Source: Streptomyces hyaluromycini | GTDB lineage: Bacteria; Actinomycetota; Actinomycetes; Streptomycetales; Streptomycetaceae | DNA length: 64,000 nt | Assembly: GCF_002217755.1 (NCBI RefSeq) | Contig: NZ_BCFL01000026.1 | Location: 186,001-250,000, forward strand | Reading direction: 5' to 3' | In this document: piece after piece, positions 1-8,646 of the stretch | Numbering within the stretch: the stretch's first letter is position 1 | Layout: each line of letters begins with the position of its first letter | Notes under the pieces: generated by a model | Told to the model about the DNA's origin: nothing | The model's database searches: none | Seen by the model: only the letters and a program-made list of their open reading frames with translations | Program-made: the position numbers and the translations under genes

Positions 1-32
1 GTGTTGGTTGCTCAGTCGCTCTGGAGGCCGCG

Positions 33-3000
33 GTGCGGAGTGGTCGGATCGGTTCAGAGGCTGCGAGACCCGGTGGCCGTCGATGGTGGCGGCCCGTTCT
101 CGCGGCGGCCGCGACCATCGCCCTGGCCGCGGGCGCGATCGCGCCCGCCGCGGCGCAGGACGCCGGCGAGCAGGCACCCGCCGCCGCGGCCGCCGACGCC
201 CCACAGGCGCACACGGTGAGTCTCGACGGCTACTCCTTCCTCGTCGACGGCAAACGCACCTATCTCTGGTCCGGTGAGTTCCACTACTTCCGGCTGCCGA
301 GCCAGGATCTGTGGCGCGACATCTTCCAGAAGATGAAGGCCGCCGGCTTCAACTCCACCTCGCTGTACTTCGACTGGGGCTACCACTCGCCGAAGCCGGG
401 TGTGTACGACTTCACCGGGGTCCGTGACGTCGACAAGCTGCTCGACATGGCCCAGGAGGCCGGGCTCTACGTCATCGCCCGCCCGGCGCCGTACATCAAC
501 GCCGAGGTCGACAGCGGCGGCCTGCCCGGCTGGCTGACCACCAAGGCCGGCGACAACCGCAGCGACGACCCGCGGTTCCTCAAGTACGCGGACGAGTGGC
601 TGACGCAGATCGACCGGATCATCGCTCGCCACCAACTGACCAACGGCACCGGGTCGGTGATCGCCTATCAGGTCGAGAACGAGTACTACAACGGCTCGGC
701 CGCCGGCCGTTCCTACATGCAACACCTGGAGGACAAGGCCCGCGCGGACGGCATCACGGTCCCGCTGACCGGCAACAACAACGGCACCTTCAACTCCGGC
801 ACCGGCGCCCTGGACGTCGACGGCCCGGACTCCTACCCGCAGGGCTTCGACTGCTCGAACCCCTCGAAGTGGAACGGCGTCCCCGACATCAGCTACGACC
901 ACCCGGCCGGAAAACCGCTCTACTCACCGGAGTTCCAGGGCGGCGCCTTCGACCCCTGGGGCGGACCGGGCTACGACAAGTGCGCCCAGCTGATCAACGA
1001 TCAGTTCGCCGACGTCTTCTACAAGCAGAACATCGCCGTCGGCGCGACCGCGCAGAGCTTCTACATGACCTACGGCGGCACCAACTGGGGCTGGCTGGGC
1101 ATGCCGGAGAACTACACGTCGTACGACTACGGGGCCGCGATCCGGGAGACCCGCCAGCTCGACCCGAAGTACTACGAGGACAAGCTGATCGGGTACTTCA
1201 CCCAGTCGGTCGCCCCGCTGACCGAGACCGAGGCGATCAGGGCCACCCCGCCGGACGACTCCGCGGTCGTCGACACCGCCCGGATGAACCCGGACACCAA
1301 GACCCAGTTCCACGTCCTGCGGCACGGCAACTCCACGTCCACCGCGGTCGACAAGACCCACATCGCGCTGGACTTCAACGCGCAGCCGGCCGCGGACACC
1401 ACCTACACCTGGGACGATCCCGACTCCGCGCTCCAGTACACCGGTTCGTGGTCGCACGTGGCCAACACCAGCTACACCGGCGGCGACTACAAGCACACCG
1501 AGTCGTTCTCGAAGAAGGCCGGTGACTCGCTCACCGTCCCCTTCGACGGCACCGCGATCCGCTGGATCGGCTCGAAGACCAACAACCACGGCTACGCCGA
1601 CGTCTACCTCGACGGCACCAAGGAGGCGACGGTCGACGACTCCGGCAGCGAGAACCAGGCGGTGCTCTTCCAGAAGACCGGCCTGACGCCGGGCGCGCAC
1701 ACCCTGAAGATCGTCGTCGACGGGAACCACAGCTCGGCCTCCACGGACAACTACGTGGCCGTCGACGCCATCGACGTACCGACAGGCGACTCCGCCACGG
1801 AGCCGACCTACCCGGTCGTGCCCCAGCAGCCCGGCACCGCGATCACACTCGACGGACGCGACTCGCACGTGATCGTGGCGAACTACCGGCTCGGGGAAAG
1901 CCAGTTGCAGTACTCGACGTCGGAGATCATGACCAGCGCGACCATCGGGGACCGGGACGTCGCCGTGCTCTACGGCGACCAGGGCAGCGACGGCGAAACC
2001 GTCCTGCGCTACGCCGCCGAGCCCACCGTGACCGCCACCGGCGGCACCGTCACGACCACCTGGGACGCGGCCACCGGGGACCTGCGGCTGAACTACTCCC
2101 ACCAGGGCCTGATCCGCATCAGCATCAGCGGCGAAGGCCAGCGCCCGCTCCTGCTGCTCGTCGGCGACAAGGCCACGGCGGAGACCTTCTGGCGCCAGGA
2201 CACGGCCACCGGCCCGGTGCTCGTCCGCGGCACCCACCTGCTGCGCACGGCGACCAGCCTCGACGGCGGCCACACCGTGGCACTCACCGGCGACAACGCC
2301 GACGACAAGAACTTCGAGGTGTTCACCGCCGCCGACCGCGTCACCTGGAACGGCCGGACAGTGCGCACCCAGGCCACCGACACGGCGAGCCGCACCGGGA
2401 CGATCCCGGTCGCCGCCCCGGTCGACCTGCCGGCACTCACGAACTGGAAGCACGCCGAGGAATCCCCCGAGTCGGCCACCGGCTTCGACGACTCAAGCTG
2501 GCAGGTCGCCGACAAGACCACCACCAACAGTGTCTCCGGCAGCGACTCGCAGCCCGTGCTCTACGCGGACGACTACGGCTTCCACACCGGCAACACCTGG
2601 TACCGCGGACGCTTCCGAGCCACCGGCAAGGAGACCGGCGTCCACCTCGTCTCGGACTCCGGCGGCGGTGCGCAGGCGTTCTCCGCCTGGCTCAACGGCG
2701 CCTTCCTGGGCAGCTCCACCACCGGCAGCGCCGACTTCACCTTCCCCGCCGGCTCGGTGAACGCCACGGGCGACAACGTCATCTCCGTGCTCACCGTGAA
2801 CATGGGGCACGAGGAGGACTACAACTCGACCAACGGCAACAAGACCGCGCGCGGCCTCACCGGCGCCTCCCTCGTCGGAGCGCCGCTGACCTCCGTGACC
2901 TGGCGGGTGCAGGGCGTACGCGGCGGCGAGGACCTCCAGGACACGGTGCGCGGCCCGCTCTCCACGGGCGGCCTGTACGGCGAGCGGGCCGGCTGGTCCC

Positions 3001-4208
3001 TCCCGGGCTACCCGGACAAGAGCTGGAACCAGGTGTCCCTGCCGGCCACCGACACCCGTCCCGGCATCTCCTGGTACCGCACCGACGCCGACCTCGACCT
3101 GCCGCACGGCCAGGACACCTCGCTCGGGCTGACGTTCACCGACGACCCGTCCCGCAAGTACCGTGCCACGATCTTCGTGAACGGCTGGCAGGTCGGCAAC
3201 TACGTCAACTACCTCGGCCCGCAGCACACCTTCCCCGTACCCAACGGCATCCTCAACCCCAACGGCCACAACAGCATCGCCATCGCCGTGTGGAACCTGG
3301 ACGGCAGCACCGGCGGACTCGGCAAGGTCTCCCTCACCGACTACGGCAGCTACGCCTCCTCCCTGCGTGTCGCGCAGAACGACAGCCCCCGCTACGACGC
3401 CGGGAAGTACGCGATGCCGAAGCGTCCGGGAGCGGACGTCACCCTGGACGTGCCGGACACCGCGCAGTCCGCACAGGCCTTCACGGCCGAGGCCACGGTA
3501 CGGGTGCCGAAGGACCGGCGGTCCGCCTCCCGCCTGACGGGTTCGCTCTCCGCACCCGACGGCTGGAGCGTGACCGCCACCAGCCCTGCCACCGTCAGGC
3601 GCGTACGACCGGGCGGATCGGCCACCTTCACCTGGCGGGTCCAGCCGCCGGACGGGACGCTGCCCTCCGCCTCGGCACTCACCGCCACGGTCGACTACCT
3701 GCAGAGCGGACGGCAGGCCACCGGCGGTGACGAGCGCATCGTCGGCGGGATACCGCCGGCCCCGCCGGCCGGCACGAGCGCGGTGAGCGACCTGCCGTTC
3801 CTGTCGTCCACCAACGGGTGGGGGCCGGTGGAGCGCGACACCAGCGTCGGCGAACAGGCGGCCGGGGACGGCCGTCCGATCACCGTCGCCGGCGTCGGGT
3901 ACGCCAAGGGCCTGGGCACCAACTCGGTCAGTGACGTCGAGCTCTATCTCGCCGGAAACTGCTCCCGGTTGACGGCGCAGGTCGGTGTCGACGACGAGAC
4001 CGGCGGCGCGGGCACGGTGACCTTCTCCGTCATCGCCGACGGCAGGACCCTGGTGACCACACCGACGATCCGCGGCAAACAGGCCGCGGTGCCGATCGAC
4101 GTCGACGTCAGCGGCGCCCAGGTGCTCGACCTCAAGGTCGGCGACGCGGGCGACGGCAACGGCAACGACCACGGCGACTGGGCGGTACCGACACTGACGT
4201 GCGGCTAG
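33..4208 (+). CDS. Secreted multidomain GH35 beta-galactosidase
   Basis: A 1391-residue exported beta-galactosidase expected to release terminal beta-galactose from plant or microbial polysaccharide outside the cell. The GTG start is chosen because GGAGG lies 5 nt upstream and an arginine-rich, then hydrophobic, signal peptide ending near AAAQDA (about residue 41) follows at once. The GH35 barrel spans roughly 60-390, with acid/base E217 in VENEYYN, nucleophile E300 in YSPEFQGG, and TYGGTNWGW. A jelly-roll carbohydrate-binding-like insert lies near 455-580, followed by beta-galactosidase jelly-roll domains to about 1100. An NEW3-like module sits near 1136-1230 and an NPCBM domain near 1255-1390. 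The family assignment is very secure; the linkage and substrate cannot be read from sequence. It is longer than most GH35 enzymes because of the C-terminal binding modules. Confidence 0.93.
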   Translation: MRSGRIGSEAARPGGRRWWRPVLAAAATIALAAGAIAPAAAQDAGEQAPAAAAADAPQAHTVSLDGYSFLVDGKRTYLWSGEFHYFRLPSQDLWRDIFQKMKAAGFNSTSLYFDWGYHSPKPGVYDFTGVRDVDKLLDMAQEAGLYVIARPAPYINAEVDSGGLPGWLTTKAGDNRSDDPRFLKYADEWLTQIDRIIARHQLTNGTGSVIAYQVENEYYNGSAAGRSYMQHLEDKARADGITVPLTGNNNGTFNSGTGALDVDGPDSYPQGFDCSNPSKWNGVPDISYDHPAGKPLYSPEFQGGAFDPWGGPGYDKCAQLINDQFADVFYKQNIAVGATAQSFYMTYGGTNWGWLGMPENYTSYDYGAAIRETRQLDPKYYEDKLIGYFTQSVAPLTETEAIRATPPDDSAVVDTARMNPDTKTQFHVLRHGNSTSTAVDKTHIALDFNAQPAADTTYTWDDPDSALQYTGSWSHVANTSYTGGDYKHTESFSKKAGDSLTVPFDGTAIRWIGSKTNNHGYADVYLDGTKEATVDDSGSENQAVLFQKTGLTPGAHTLKIVVDGNHSSASTDNYVAVDAIDVPTGDSATEPTYPVVPQQPGTAITLDGRDSHVIVANYRLGESQLQYSTSEIMTSATIGDRDVAVLYGDQGSDGETVLRYAAEPTVTATGGTVTTTWDAATGDLRLNYSHQGLIRISISGEGQRPLLLLVGDKATAETFWRQDTATGPVLVRGTHLLRTATSLDGGHTVALTGDNADDKNFEVFTAADRVTWNGRTVRTQATDTASRTGTIPVAAPVDLPALTNWKHAEESPESATGFDDSSWQVADKTTTNSVSGSDSQPVLYADDYGFHTGNTWYRGRFRATGKETGVHLVSDSGGGAQAFSAWLNGAFLGSSTTGSADFTFPAGSVNATGDNVISVLTVNMGHEEDYNSTNGNKTARGLTGASLVGAPLTSVTWRVQGVRGGEDLQDTVRGPLSTGGLYGERAGWSLPGYPDKSWNQVSLPATDTRPGISWYRTDADLDLPHGQDTSLGLTFTDDPSRKYRATIFVNGWQVGNYVNYLGPQHTFPVPNGILNPNGHNSIAIAVWNLDGSTGGLGKVSLTDYGSYASSLRVAQNDSPRYDAGKYAMPKRPGADVTLDVPDTAQSAQAFTAEATVRVPKDRRSASRLTGSLSAPDGWSVTATSPATVRRVRPGGSATFTWRVQPPDGTLPSASALTATVDYLQSGRQATGGDERIVGGIPPAPPAGTSAVSDLPFLSSTNGWGPVERDTSVGEQAAGDGRPITVAGVGYAKGLGTNSVSDVELYLAGNCSRLTAQVGVDDETGGAGTVTFSVIADGRTLVTTPTIRGKQAAVPIDVDVSGAQVLDLKVGDAGDGNGNDHGDWAVPTLTCG

Positions 4209-4611
4209 CCGGATGACCGCTTCGGGTGCAGTGTTCGCGGGCTTGAGGGCACTTGGCCGTGCCCGCTCTCCTGGCCGAGTCGACCGTTTCGGAACGGAGC
4301 GGGTGGCCGGACGGTTGCGCATGACGAAGGCGCGACCTCGACCGGATGGTGGAGAGCGGGGCAGGCGGCGGTGGCTTCCGCACGGGACCGCCCTGCTCGG
4401 TGAACCTCCGTCAGTACTGCTGTGACCAGCAGTTCTTTCGTGCGCGCTGCGCCCCGGAGCCGGGGAACGCCGGGAAGGGACGATGCGGATGATCTCCCTC
4501 CCCTCAGCCGACCGCGTCCGGCCGCGGCGGCGGTGGACGGGTTGCGTGGGGGGAGGTTGACGCGTCCGGAGGCACAAGGGGCGGGTCGTTCATGGGAGGT
4601 ACTGTGATCGG
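4209..4611. other. Intergenic, 403 bp, no gene seen
   Basis: The region separates the GH35 gene from the NlpC/P60 gene. It holds a short hairpin just after the GH35 stop and the ribosome-binding region of the next gene (GGGAGG at 4594-4599). I looked for the c-di-AMP (ydaO-type) riboswitch often found before actinobacterial wall-hydrolase genes and did not recognise its conserved blocks. Short open frames here lack convincing start signals. Confidence 0.5.
4247..4264 (+). terminator. Weak hairpin after GH35 gene
   Basis: GGGCAC and GTGCCC form a 6-bp stem with a 6-nt loop, about 40 nt past the GH35 stop. There is no U-tract, which is usual for Streptomyces terminators. The stem is short, so the call is tentative. 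Confidence 0.3.
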
Positions 4612-5694
4612 GTGAATGTGTCGACTCGCGGCAGACGGCTGCGGAGCCGAGCCGCCACAGCAGCCTTCGTCTGCGCGATCACCCTGTTACCCGGCCCGAG
4701 TTACGCGACCCCGGGCGAACCCGCTCCGCGGAACGACAAGTCGATCGAGGACATCCACGACGAGTTGAACGCCCTCTACCGCCAGGCAGAGGTGGCCACC
4801 GAGGCATACGACACCGCGGACGTGAAGGCGGCCGAGCAGGAGAAGCGGCTGGCCTCGCTCCACAAGGACCTGGCCCGCACCGAGGACAGGCTGGACGATC
4901 TGCACGACCTCGCGGGTGCGGCCGCCCGCACGCAGTACCGCGGGGGCAACCTCGACTCCACCGGCATCCAGCTGCTGCTCGGCGACCACCCCGACCACGC
5001 CCTGGACGACGCGGCCCAGGCCCGCCAGGCCCTGCGCAACCTGGTCACGGTGTCGGCGATCCAGAAGAACGCCCACGCGGAGCTGGGCCGGCAGTCGGAC
5101 GCCGCCGCCGAGAAGCTGCGGGAGCTGAAGAGCACCCGCGCGGCCAAGGCCGACGCCAAACAGAAGATCGAGAAGAAGATCGCCGAGGCCGAGCGGATCG
5201 AGGCGGGGCTCAAGAAGGAACAGACCCGCCAGCTGGCCCAGTTGGAGAAGGACGAGGCGCAGCAGGCCAAGTCCGAGTGGACGGGCCCCGGTTCCGGCGA
5301 CGGCACCTCGACCGGCACCGGCTCGGGCGGCCGGGTGAAGGCGAGCGGAGCAGCCGCCAAGGCCGTCGCCTTCGCGCTGGCGCAGATCGGCAAACCGTAC
5401 GTGTGGGGTGCCGTGGGCCCCTCGTCGTACGACTGCTCGGGGCTGACCTCCACGGCGTGGGCGGCGGCCGGGCACCCCATACCGCGCACCTCACAGGCGC
5501 AGTGGCAGGGACTGACCCGGGTCGGCCTGGCCTCCGTGCAGCCCGGAGACCTGATCATCTACTACGACGCCACCCACGTGGGCATGTACATAGGGGACGG
5601 AGAGATCGTCCACGCCCCGCGGCCCGGACGCACGGTCACGACCGCCCCGGCCGCCTCCATGCCCATCCTCGGTGTCGTCCGACCCGGAGTCTGA
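4612..5694 (+). CDS. Secreted NlpC/P60 (C40) peptidoglycan peptidase
   Basis: A 360-residue wall hydrolase of the RipA/NlpC-P60 type that would cut D-Glu/mDAP or related bonds in stem peptides outside the membrane. An N-terminal signal peptide ends around residue 33, a long charged coiled-coil region (about 45-210) follows, and a Gly/Ser/Thr linker leads to the NlpC/P60 domain (about 245-360). The catalytic triad is visible: C275 in YDCSG, H322 in THVGMY and H334 in VHAPRP. The GTG start is supported by GGGAGG 12 nt upstream and by the position of the signal peptide. The coiled coil resembles the autoinhibitory or FtsX-contacting segments of related hydrolases. The next gene begins 4 nt after the stop and is probably co-transcribed. 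Confidence 0.9.
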   Translation: MNVSTRGRRLRSRAATAAFVCAITLLPGPSYATPGEPAPRNDKSIEDIHDELNALYRQAEVATEAYDTADVKAAEQEKRLASLHKDLARTEDRLDDLHDLAGAAARTQYRGGNLDSTGIQLLLGDHPDHALDDAAQARQALRNLVTVSAIQKNAHAELGRQSDAAAEKLRELKSTRAAKADAKQKIEKKIAEAERIEAGLKKEQTRQLAQLEKDEAQQAKSEWTGPGSGDGTSTGTGSGGRVKASGAAAKAVAFALAQIGKPYVWGAVGPSSYDCSGLTSTAWAAAGHPIPRTSQAQWQGLTRVGLASVQPGDLIIYYDATHVGMYIGDGEIVHAPRPGRTVTTAPAASMPILGVVRPGV

Positions 5695-5698
5695 GCGG

Positions 5699-6604
5699 AT
5701 GACCTACTCACTGACCCCCCGCAACGAGGGAAACCTGCCCGCGGTGAGCGCACCGCCGCTGATCCGGCTCGACGCCTACGTGGCCGAGGACGGGTCGACG
5801 GTGGTCAACGGCCATCTGCTGGAGATGGGCGGCACGCGGCCCCCCAACGAGGCGATCCTCGACGCGATCGCCATGTTCGCCCGCACCCTGGGCGCCCCGG
5901 TGGCGGCCACCGTCATCGACCGCAGCGTGCTGCAGGTGGCGCGCCTCCGGGTCTACCCCGACGGCTCCAGCCGCACCATCGCCGACGAGGAGGACCTGCC
6001 GCCCGGGCGCGAGCGTACCGCCGCGGAGGAGGAGGCGTTCCCTCCGCTGGCCCGCGTCGAACGCATCATCCAGCACGCGCAGCGCGGTGAGCTGCACGCC
6101 GCGTCCGTCCTCGCCGGCGCGCTGCGGGAGCACCTCACGCTGCGCAGGGGCGCCGAGGACGAACTCTCGCTGGAGGCACGGGCGATCGAGGCGTACCTCG
6201 CGTACCAGCGCGGCGACTACATGCTCTCCACCGTCCTCGCACTGACCGTGGCGCGCATCCGCTGCCGCACCGACCTGAACCGGGCGGCGCCCGAGGTGGC
6301 CCGCGCCACCGCGGCGTGGCAGCGGCTGACGGACGAGGGTCAGGTGGCCAGCCGGGGGCAGGAGCTGCTGCACATGTGGGAGCACCTGTCCGCGGAGGGC
6401 CACCTGCGGGAACCGGCCCACCAGGCCATGGCCAAGGCCGTGCGGACCCGGCTCGCACGGGGCGACCGTGCCGTACCGGCCCCGGCCGCGGCCCCGGCCC
6501 TGACGGCGGGCCAGGGGCCGGTCGCCCCCGAGGACGAGCCCCTCAGGCCCACGCGACGGGGGCTGCGACGTTTCACCCGGAGGCCGGGCCGGCCCACCGA
6601 GTGA
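5699..6604 (+). CDS. Conserved actinobacterial protein of unknown function
   Basis: A 301-residue protein that I do not recognise as a named family. ATG 5699 is preferred because GGAG lies about 10 nt upstream and the spacing from the NlpC/P60 stop is only 4 nt. There is no signal peptide or membrane segment. The N-terminal 100 residues look like a compact alpha/beta domain (conserved-looking stretch DAYVAEDGSTVVNGHLLEMG). The middle third is helical and the last 60 residues are Pro/Ala/Arg-rich and probably disordered. Context suggests a cytosolic partner of the wall-hydrolase operon; that is inference only. Confidence 0.75.
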   Translation: MTYSLTPRNEGNLPAVSAPPLIRLDAYVAEDGSTVVNGHLLEMGGTRPPNEAILDAIAMFARTLGAPVAATVIDRSVLQVARLRVYPDGSSRTIADEEDLPPGRERTAAEEEAFPPLARVERIIQHAQRGELHAASVLAGALREHLTLRRGAEDELSLEARAIEAYLAYQRGDYMLSTVLALTVARIRCRTDLNRAAPEVARATAAWQRLTDEGQVASRGQELLHMWEHLSAEGHLREPAHQAMAKAVRTRLARGDRAVPAPAAAPALTAGQGPVAPEDEPLRPTRRGLRRFTRRPGRPTE

Positions 6605-6625
6605 CCGCCCTGGCGCGCCCCTCGG

Positions 6626-7531
6626 TCAGGTCCAGCTCGGCGACGGCCCTCCGGGCTCTCCGAAGGGTACGGGCCGGCCGGCGACGGCGTCGAGGAGAAC
6701 GCGTTCCCCGAGCGGCCTGCGCAGCTCCACCTCGACGTCCTGCATGATCATCTGGTCGGTGCAGGGGCCGCTCTCGGCTCCCGCGACGGAGGCGTACAGC
6801 ACGACGCTCTCCTCCGTCTCCAGCGCCCTGACGACGGGACCGTCGTCGCAGGCACCGTGCGTGGCCCGCACCGTGACGGACCCGCCGTCAGCCGCCGTCC
6901 CGGTGATCCTGGGGACACTCCAGAGGCCGCCGGCAGACCCCTGCGAAACCTCGGCGATCGGCGAGCGGGGAAGCTTCGACGGGGTGACGGCGACCCGTTC
7001 GAGCGGGGTGTCGTAGCCCTCCAGCGTGAACAGCCAGGCGGGAACGGTGGCCGTTCCCCGGCTCGTGGTGATGGTCGCCGTGCCGAGCTTCGCTCCCGTC
7101 ACCGTCAGCCGGGGGCCGGCGCTGTCGTTGCGGGCGAACGAGTGATAGGCCTGCTCCGCTCCCCACAGCGGCCGGGTCAGTGTGTCGCCGCTCGGCCAGC
7201 CGACCTTCCCCTTCGCGGCGGTGGCGGCGGGCAGACGGCCCCGCAGCGTGAAGTTCCCGGTCTCGTAGGCGTGTTCGTCCGCCCGACTGTGCCAACCGGA
7301 CTCCGGTATCCGTACCGTGTCGGCCATGGGGTAGTACCCCTGGCTCCAGGCGGTGGCCGCCGCGGATCCCCGCCAGGCGTCGGCCACTTGACGGGCCCGC
7401 TCCCGCTGCCGAGCCGACCGGGATGTGCCGTCGTCGTCGGCTCGCGAGCCGCTGTCGCAGCCGGCGAGGAGGCAGGCACCCAGCAGGGGCGCGAGAAGCA
7501 GGCGGACGAGGCGCTGCGCTCGTATGGTCAT
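6626..7531 (-). CDS. Putative lipoprotein, unknown function
   Basis: A 301-residue membrane-anchored lipoprotein. The ATG at 7531 is chosen because GGGGGA lies just upstream and the protein then opens with a basic N-terminus, a hydrophobic stretch and the lipobox LLAGC with C25 as the lipidated residue. The linker after it is Asp/Ser/Arg-rich. The mature part contains short beta-rich stretches (VTVTGAKLGTATITTSRG) but no motif I can assign. It is convergent with the 5699-6604 gene. Role unknown; it is widespread in form among streptomycete surface lipoproteins. Confidence 0.8.
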   Translation of the reverse strand: MTIRAQRLVRLLLAPLLGACLLAGCDSGSRADDDGTSRSARQRERARQVADAWRGSAAATAWSQGYYPMADTVRIPESGWHSRADEHAYETGNFTLRGRLPAATAAKGKVGWPSGDTLTRPLWGAEQAYHSFARNDSAGPRLTVTGAKLGTATITTSRGTATVPAWLFTLEGYDTPLERVAVTPSKLPRSPIAEVSQGSAGGLWSVPRITGTAADGGSVTVRATHGACDDGPVVRALETEESVVLYASVAGAESGPCTDQMIMQDVEVELRRPLGERVLLDAVAGRPVPFGEPGGPSPSWT

Positions 7532-7712
7532 GACGTTCCCCCGGAATGTGTCCGACGGAGGATCTCCGCGATCCCCACCGGAGGCACGGCGCAGGGGCTG
7601 CTCGATTCCCGGCGCCGGCCCCGTGTCCACACCTATGACGCACAGGGACGCGTCGACGTTCGCCCGCTGCCGCCTTTCCCGGAACGCGCCGGACCTGCCG
7701 CGTCAGGGCCGC

Positions 7713-8375
7713 TCAGTACGCGTGGTGAACCTGCCAGAACGCCCAGGCCTGGCAGGGGCTGCCGTAGGTGGTGTTCATGTAGTTGAGGCCCCACTTGATC
7801 TGGGTGGCCGGGTTGGTCTGCCAGTCGGAGGCGACGGAGGCCATCTTGTTGCCGGGCAGGGCCTGGACGAGGCCGTAGGCGCCGGAGGAGGGATTGACCG
7901 CGAGGTAGTTCCAGGTGGACTCGTGATCCACGATGTTGCTGAAGCACTGGAACTGGCCGCTGCCCACGATCTCCGCGGCCATCGCCTTGATCTGCGCCAC
8001 GGTGTAGGAGCTCTGCACGGGGAAGCTGGCAGCCGGGTCGCCGGCCGCGGCCTTGGCCTCTTCGCGCTGCTTGGCCTCGGCCTTCTTCGCCTCCGCGGCC
8101 TTTGCCGCAGCCGCCCGCGCGGTCTGCTCGGCGTCCTTCCGGGCGCTCGCGTCCGCCTGTACGGCCATGGCGTCGGCCTGCTGTGTCAGCGACGCGGTCT
8201 GCACATGCGCCTGCTGGCCCGTGGGCAGGTCCGCGAGGAGGGTGGCATCGGTCGCGGTCGCCTCCGCGTGGTTGCTCTGCGCGCTGCTGCCCGAGGCGAC
8301 ACCGACGACACTTCCGACAGCGGTGACCGCGGTGGCCGACGCCACTGCGATTCCCCGGACCGATATGCGGCTCAC
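7713..8375 (-). CDS. Secreted lytic transglycosylase-like protein
   Basis: A 220-residue exported protein with a signal peptide (about 1-33), an Ala/Lys/Glu-rich helical coiled region (about 65-112) and a C-terminal SLT/GEWL-type lysozyme-like domain (about 122-218). The likely catalytic glutamate is E152 in DHESTW, followed by the GAYGLVQALP and CQAWAFW stretches typical of small actinobacterial transglycosylases. It would cleave the glycan backbone of peptidoglycan. GTG 8375 is preferred over upstream ATGs because a purine-rich AGAGGAAGAG lies ahead of it and the signal peptide then starts correctly. It is divergent from the NagZ-type gene across 271 bp. Confidence 0.85.
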   Translation of the reverse strand: MSRISVRGIAVASATAVTAVGSVVGVASGSSAQSNHAEATATDATLLADLPTGQQAHVQTASLTQQADAMAVQADASARKDAEQTARAAAAKAAEAKKAEAKQREEAKAAAGDPAASFPVQSSYTVAQIKAMAAEIVGSGQFQCFSNIVDHESTWNYLAVNPSSGAYGLVQALPGNKMASVASDWQTNPATQIKWGLNYMNTTYGSPCQAWAFWQVHHAY

Positions 8376-8605
8376 GCGCTTCTCTTCCTCTTCGCCCGGG
8401 CCACCGTGTGCGGCGGTCGACGGAAGCATCCGGCTCATTGGGTACGGCGGTTGGAACACTCTTGCGTGCCGGTCCGTCCGACGCAATGCCGTAGGGCGTG
8501 CGGATCCTCACACCCCGCCGAGCCGACGCCGGATCTGGACACAGGCGTCCGAGCCGCCGCCTTCCTGACCAGCGACGCACGCAAGGATGAATGAATGATC
8601 CGGTA

Positions 8606-8613
8606 GTTCATTG
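8606..8613. promoter_or_regulatory. Degenerate locus operator upstream of NagZ-type gene
   Basis: GTTCATTG within the AT-rich stretch 8585-8620, a local departure from the high GC around it. TTCATTGA recurs exactly in the promoter region of the alpha-mannosidase gene (22960-22967). It is proposed as a weak relative of the GGTTCAA(A)TC elements of this locus. It lies about 35 nt upstream of the start codon. Confidence 0.35.
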
Positions 8614-8646
8614 ACTTTTGGTTGGGCGAGCCAGAGGATTCCCGGG

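Noticed and set aside
4400..4611. Possible c-di-AMP riboswitch before the NlpC/P60 gene
   Set aside because: The conserved blocks of ydaO-type leaders could not be recognised here. A covariance-model search would settle it.
8376..8646. A gene in the spacer between the transglycosylase and NagZ-type genes
   Set aside because: Only short open frames without start signals; the space is best explained as two promoters plus the locus motif.
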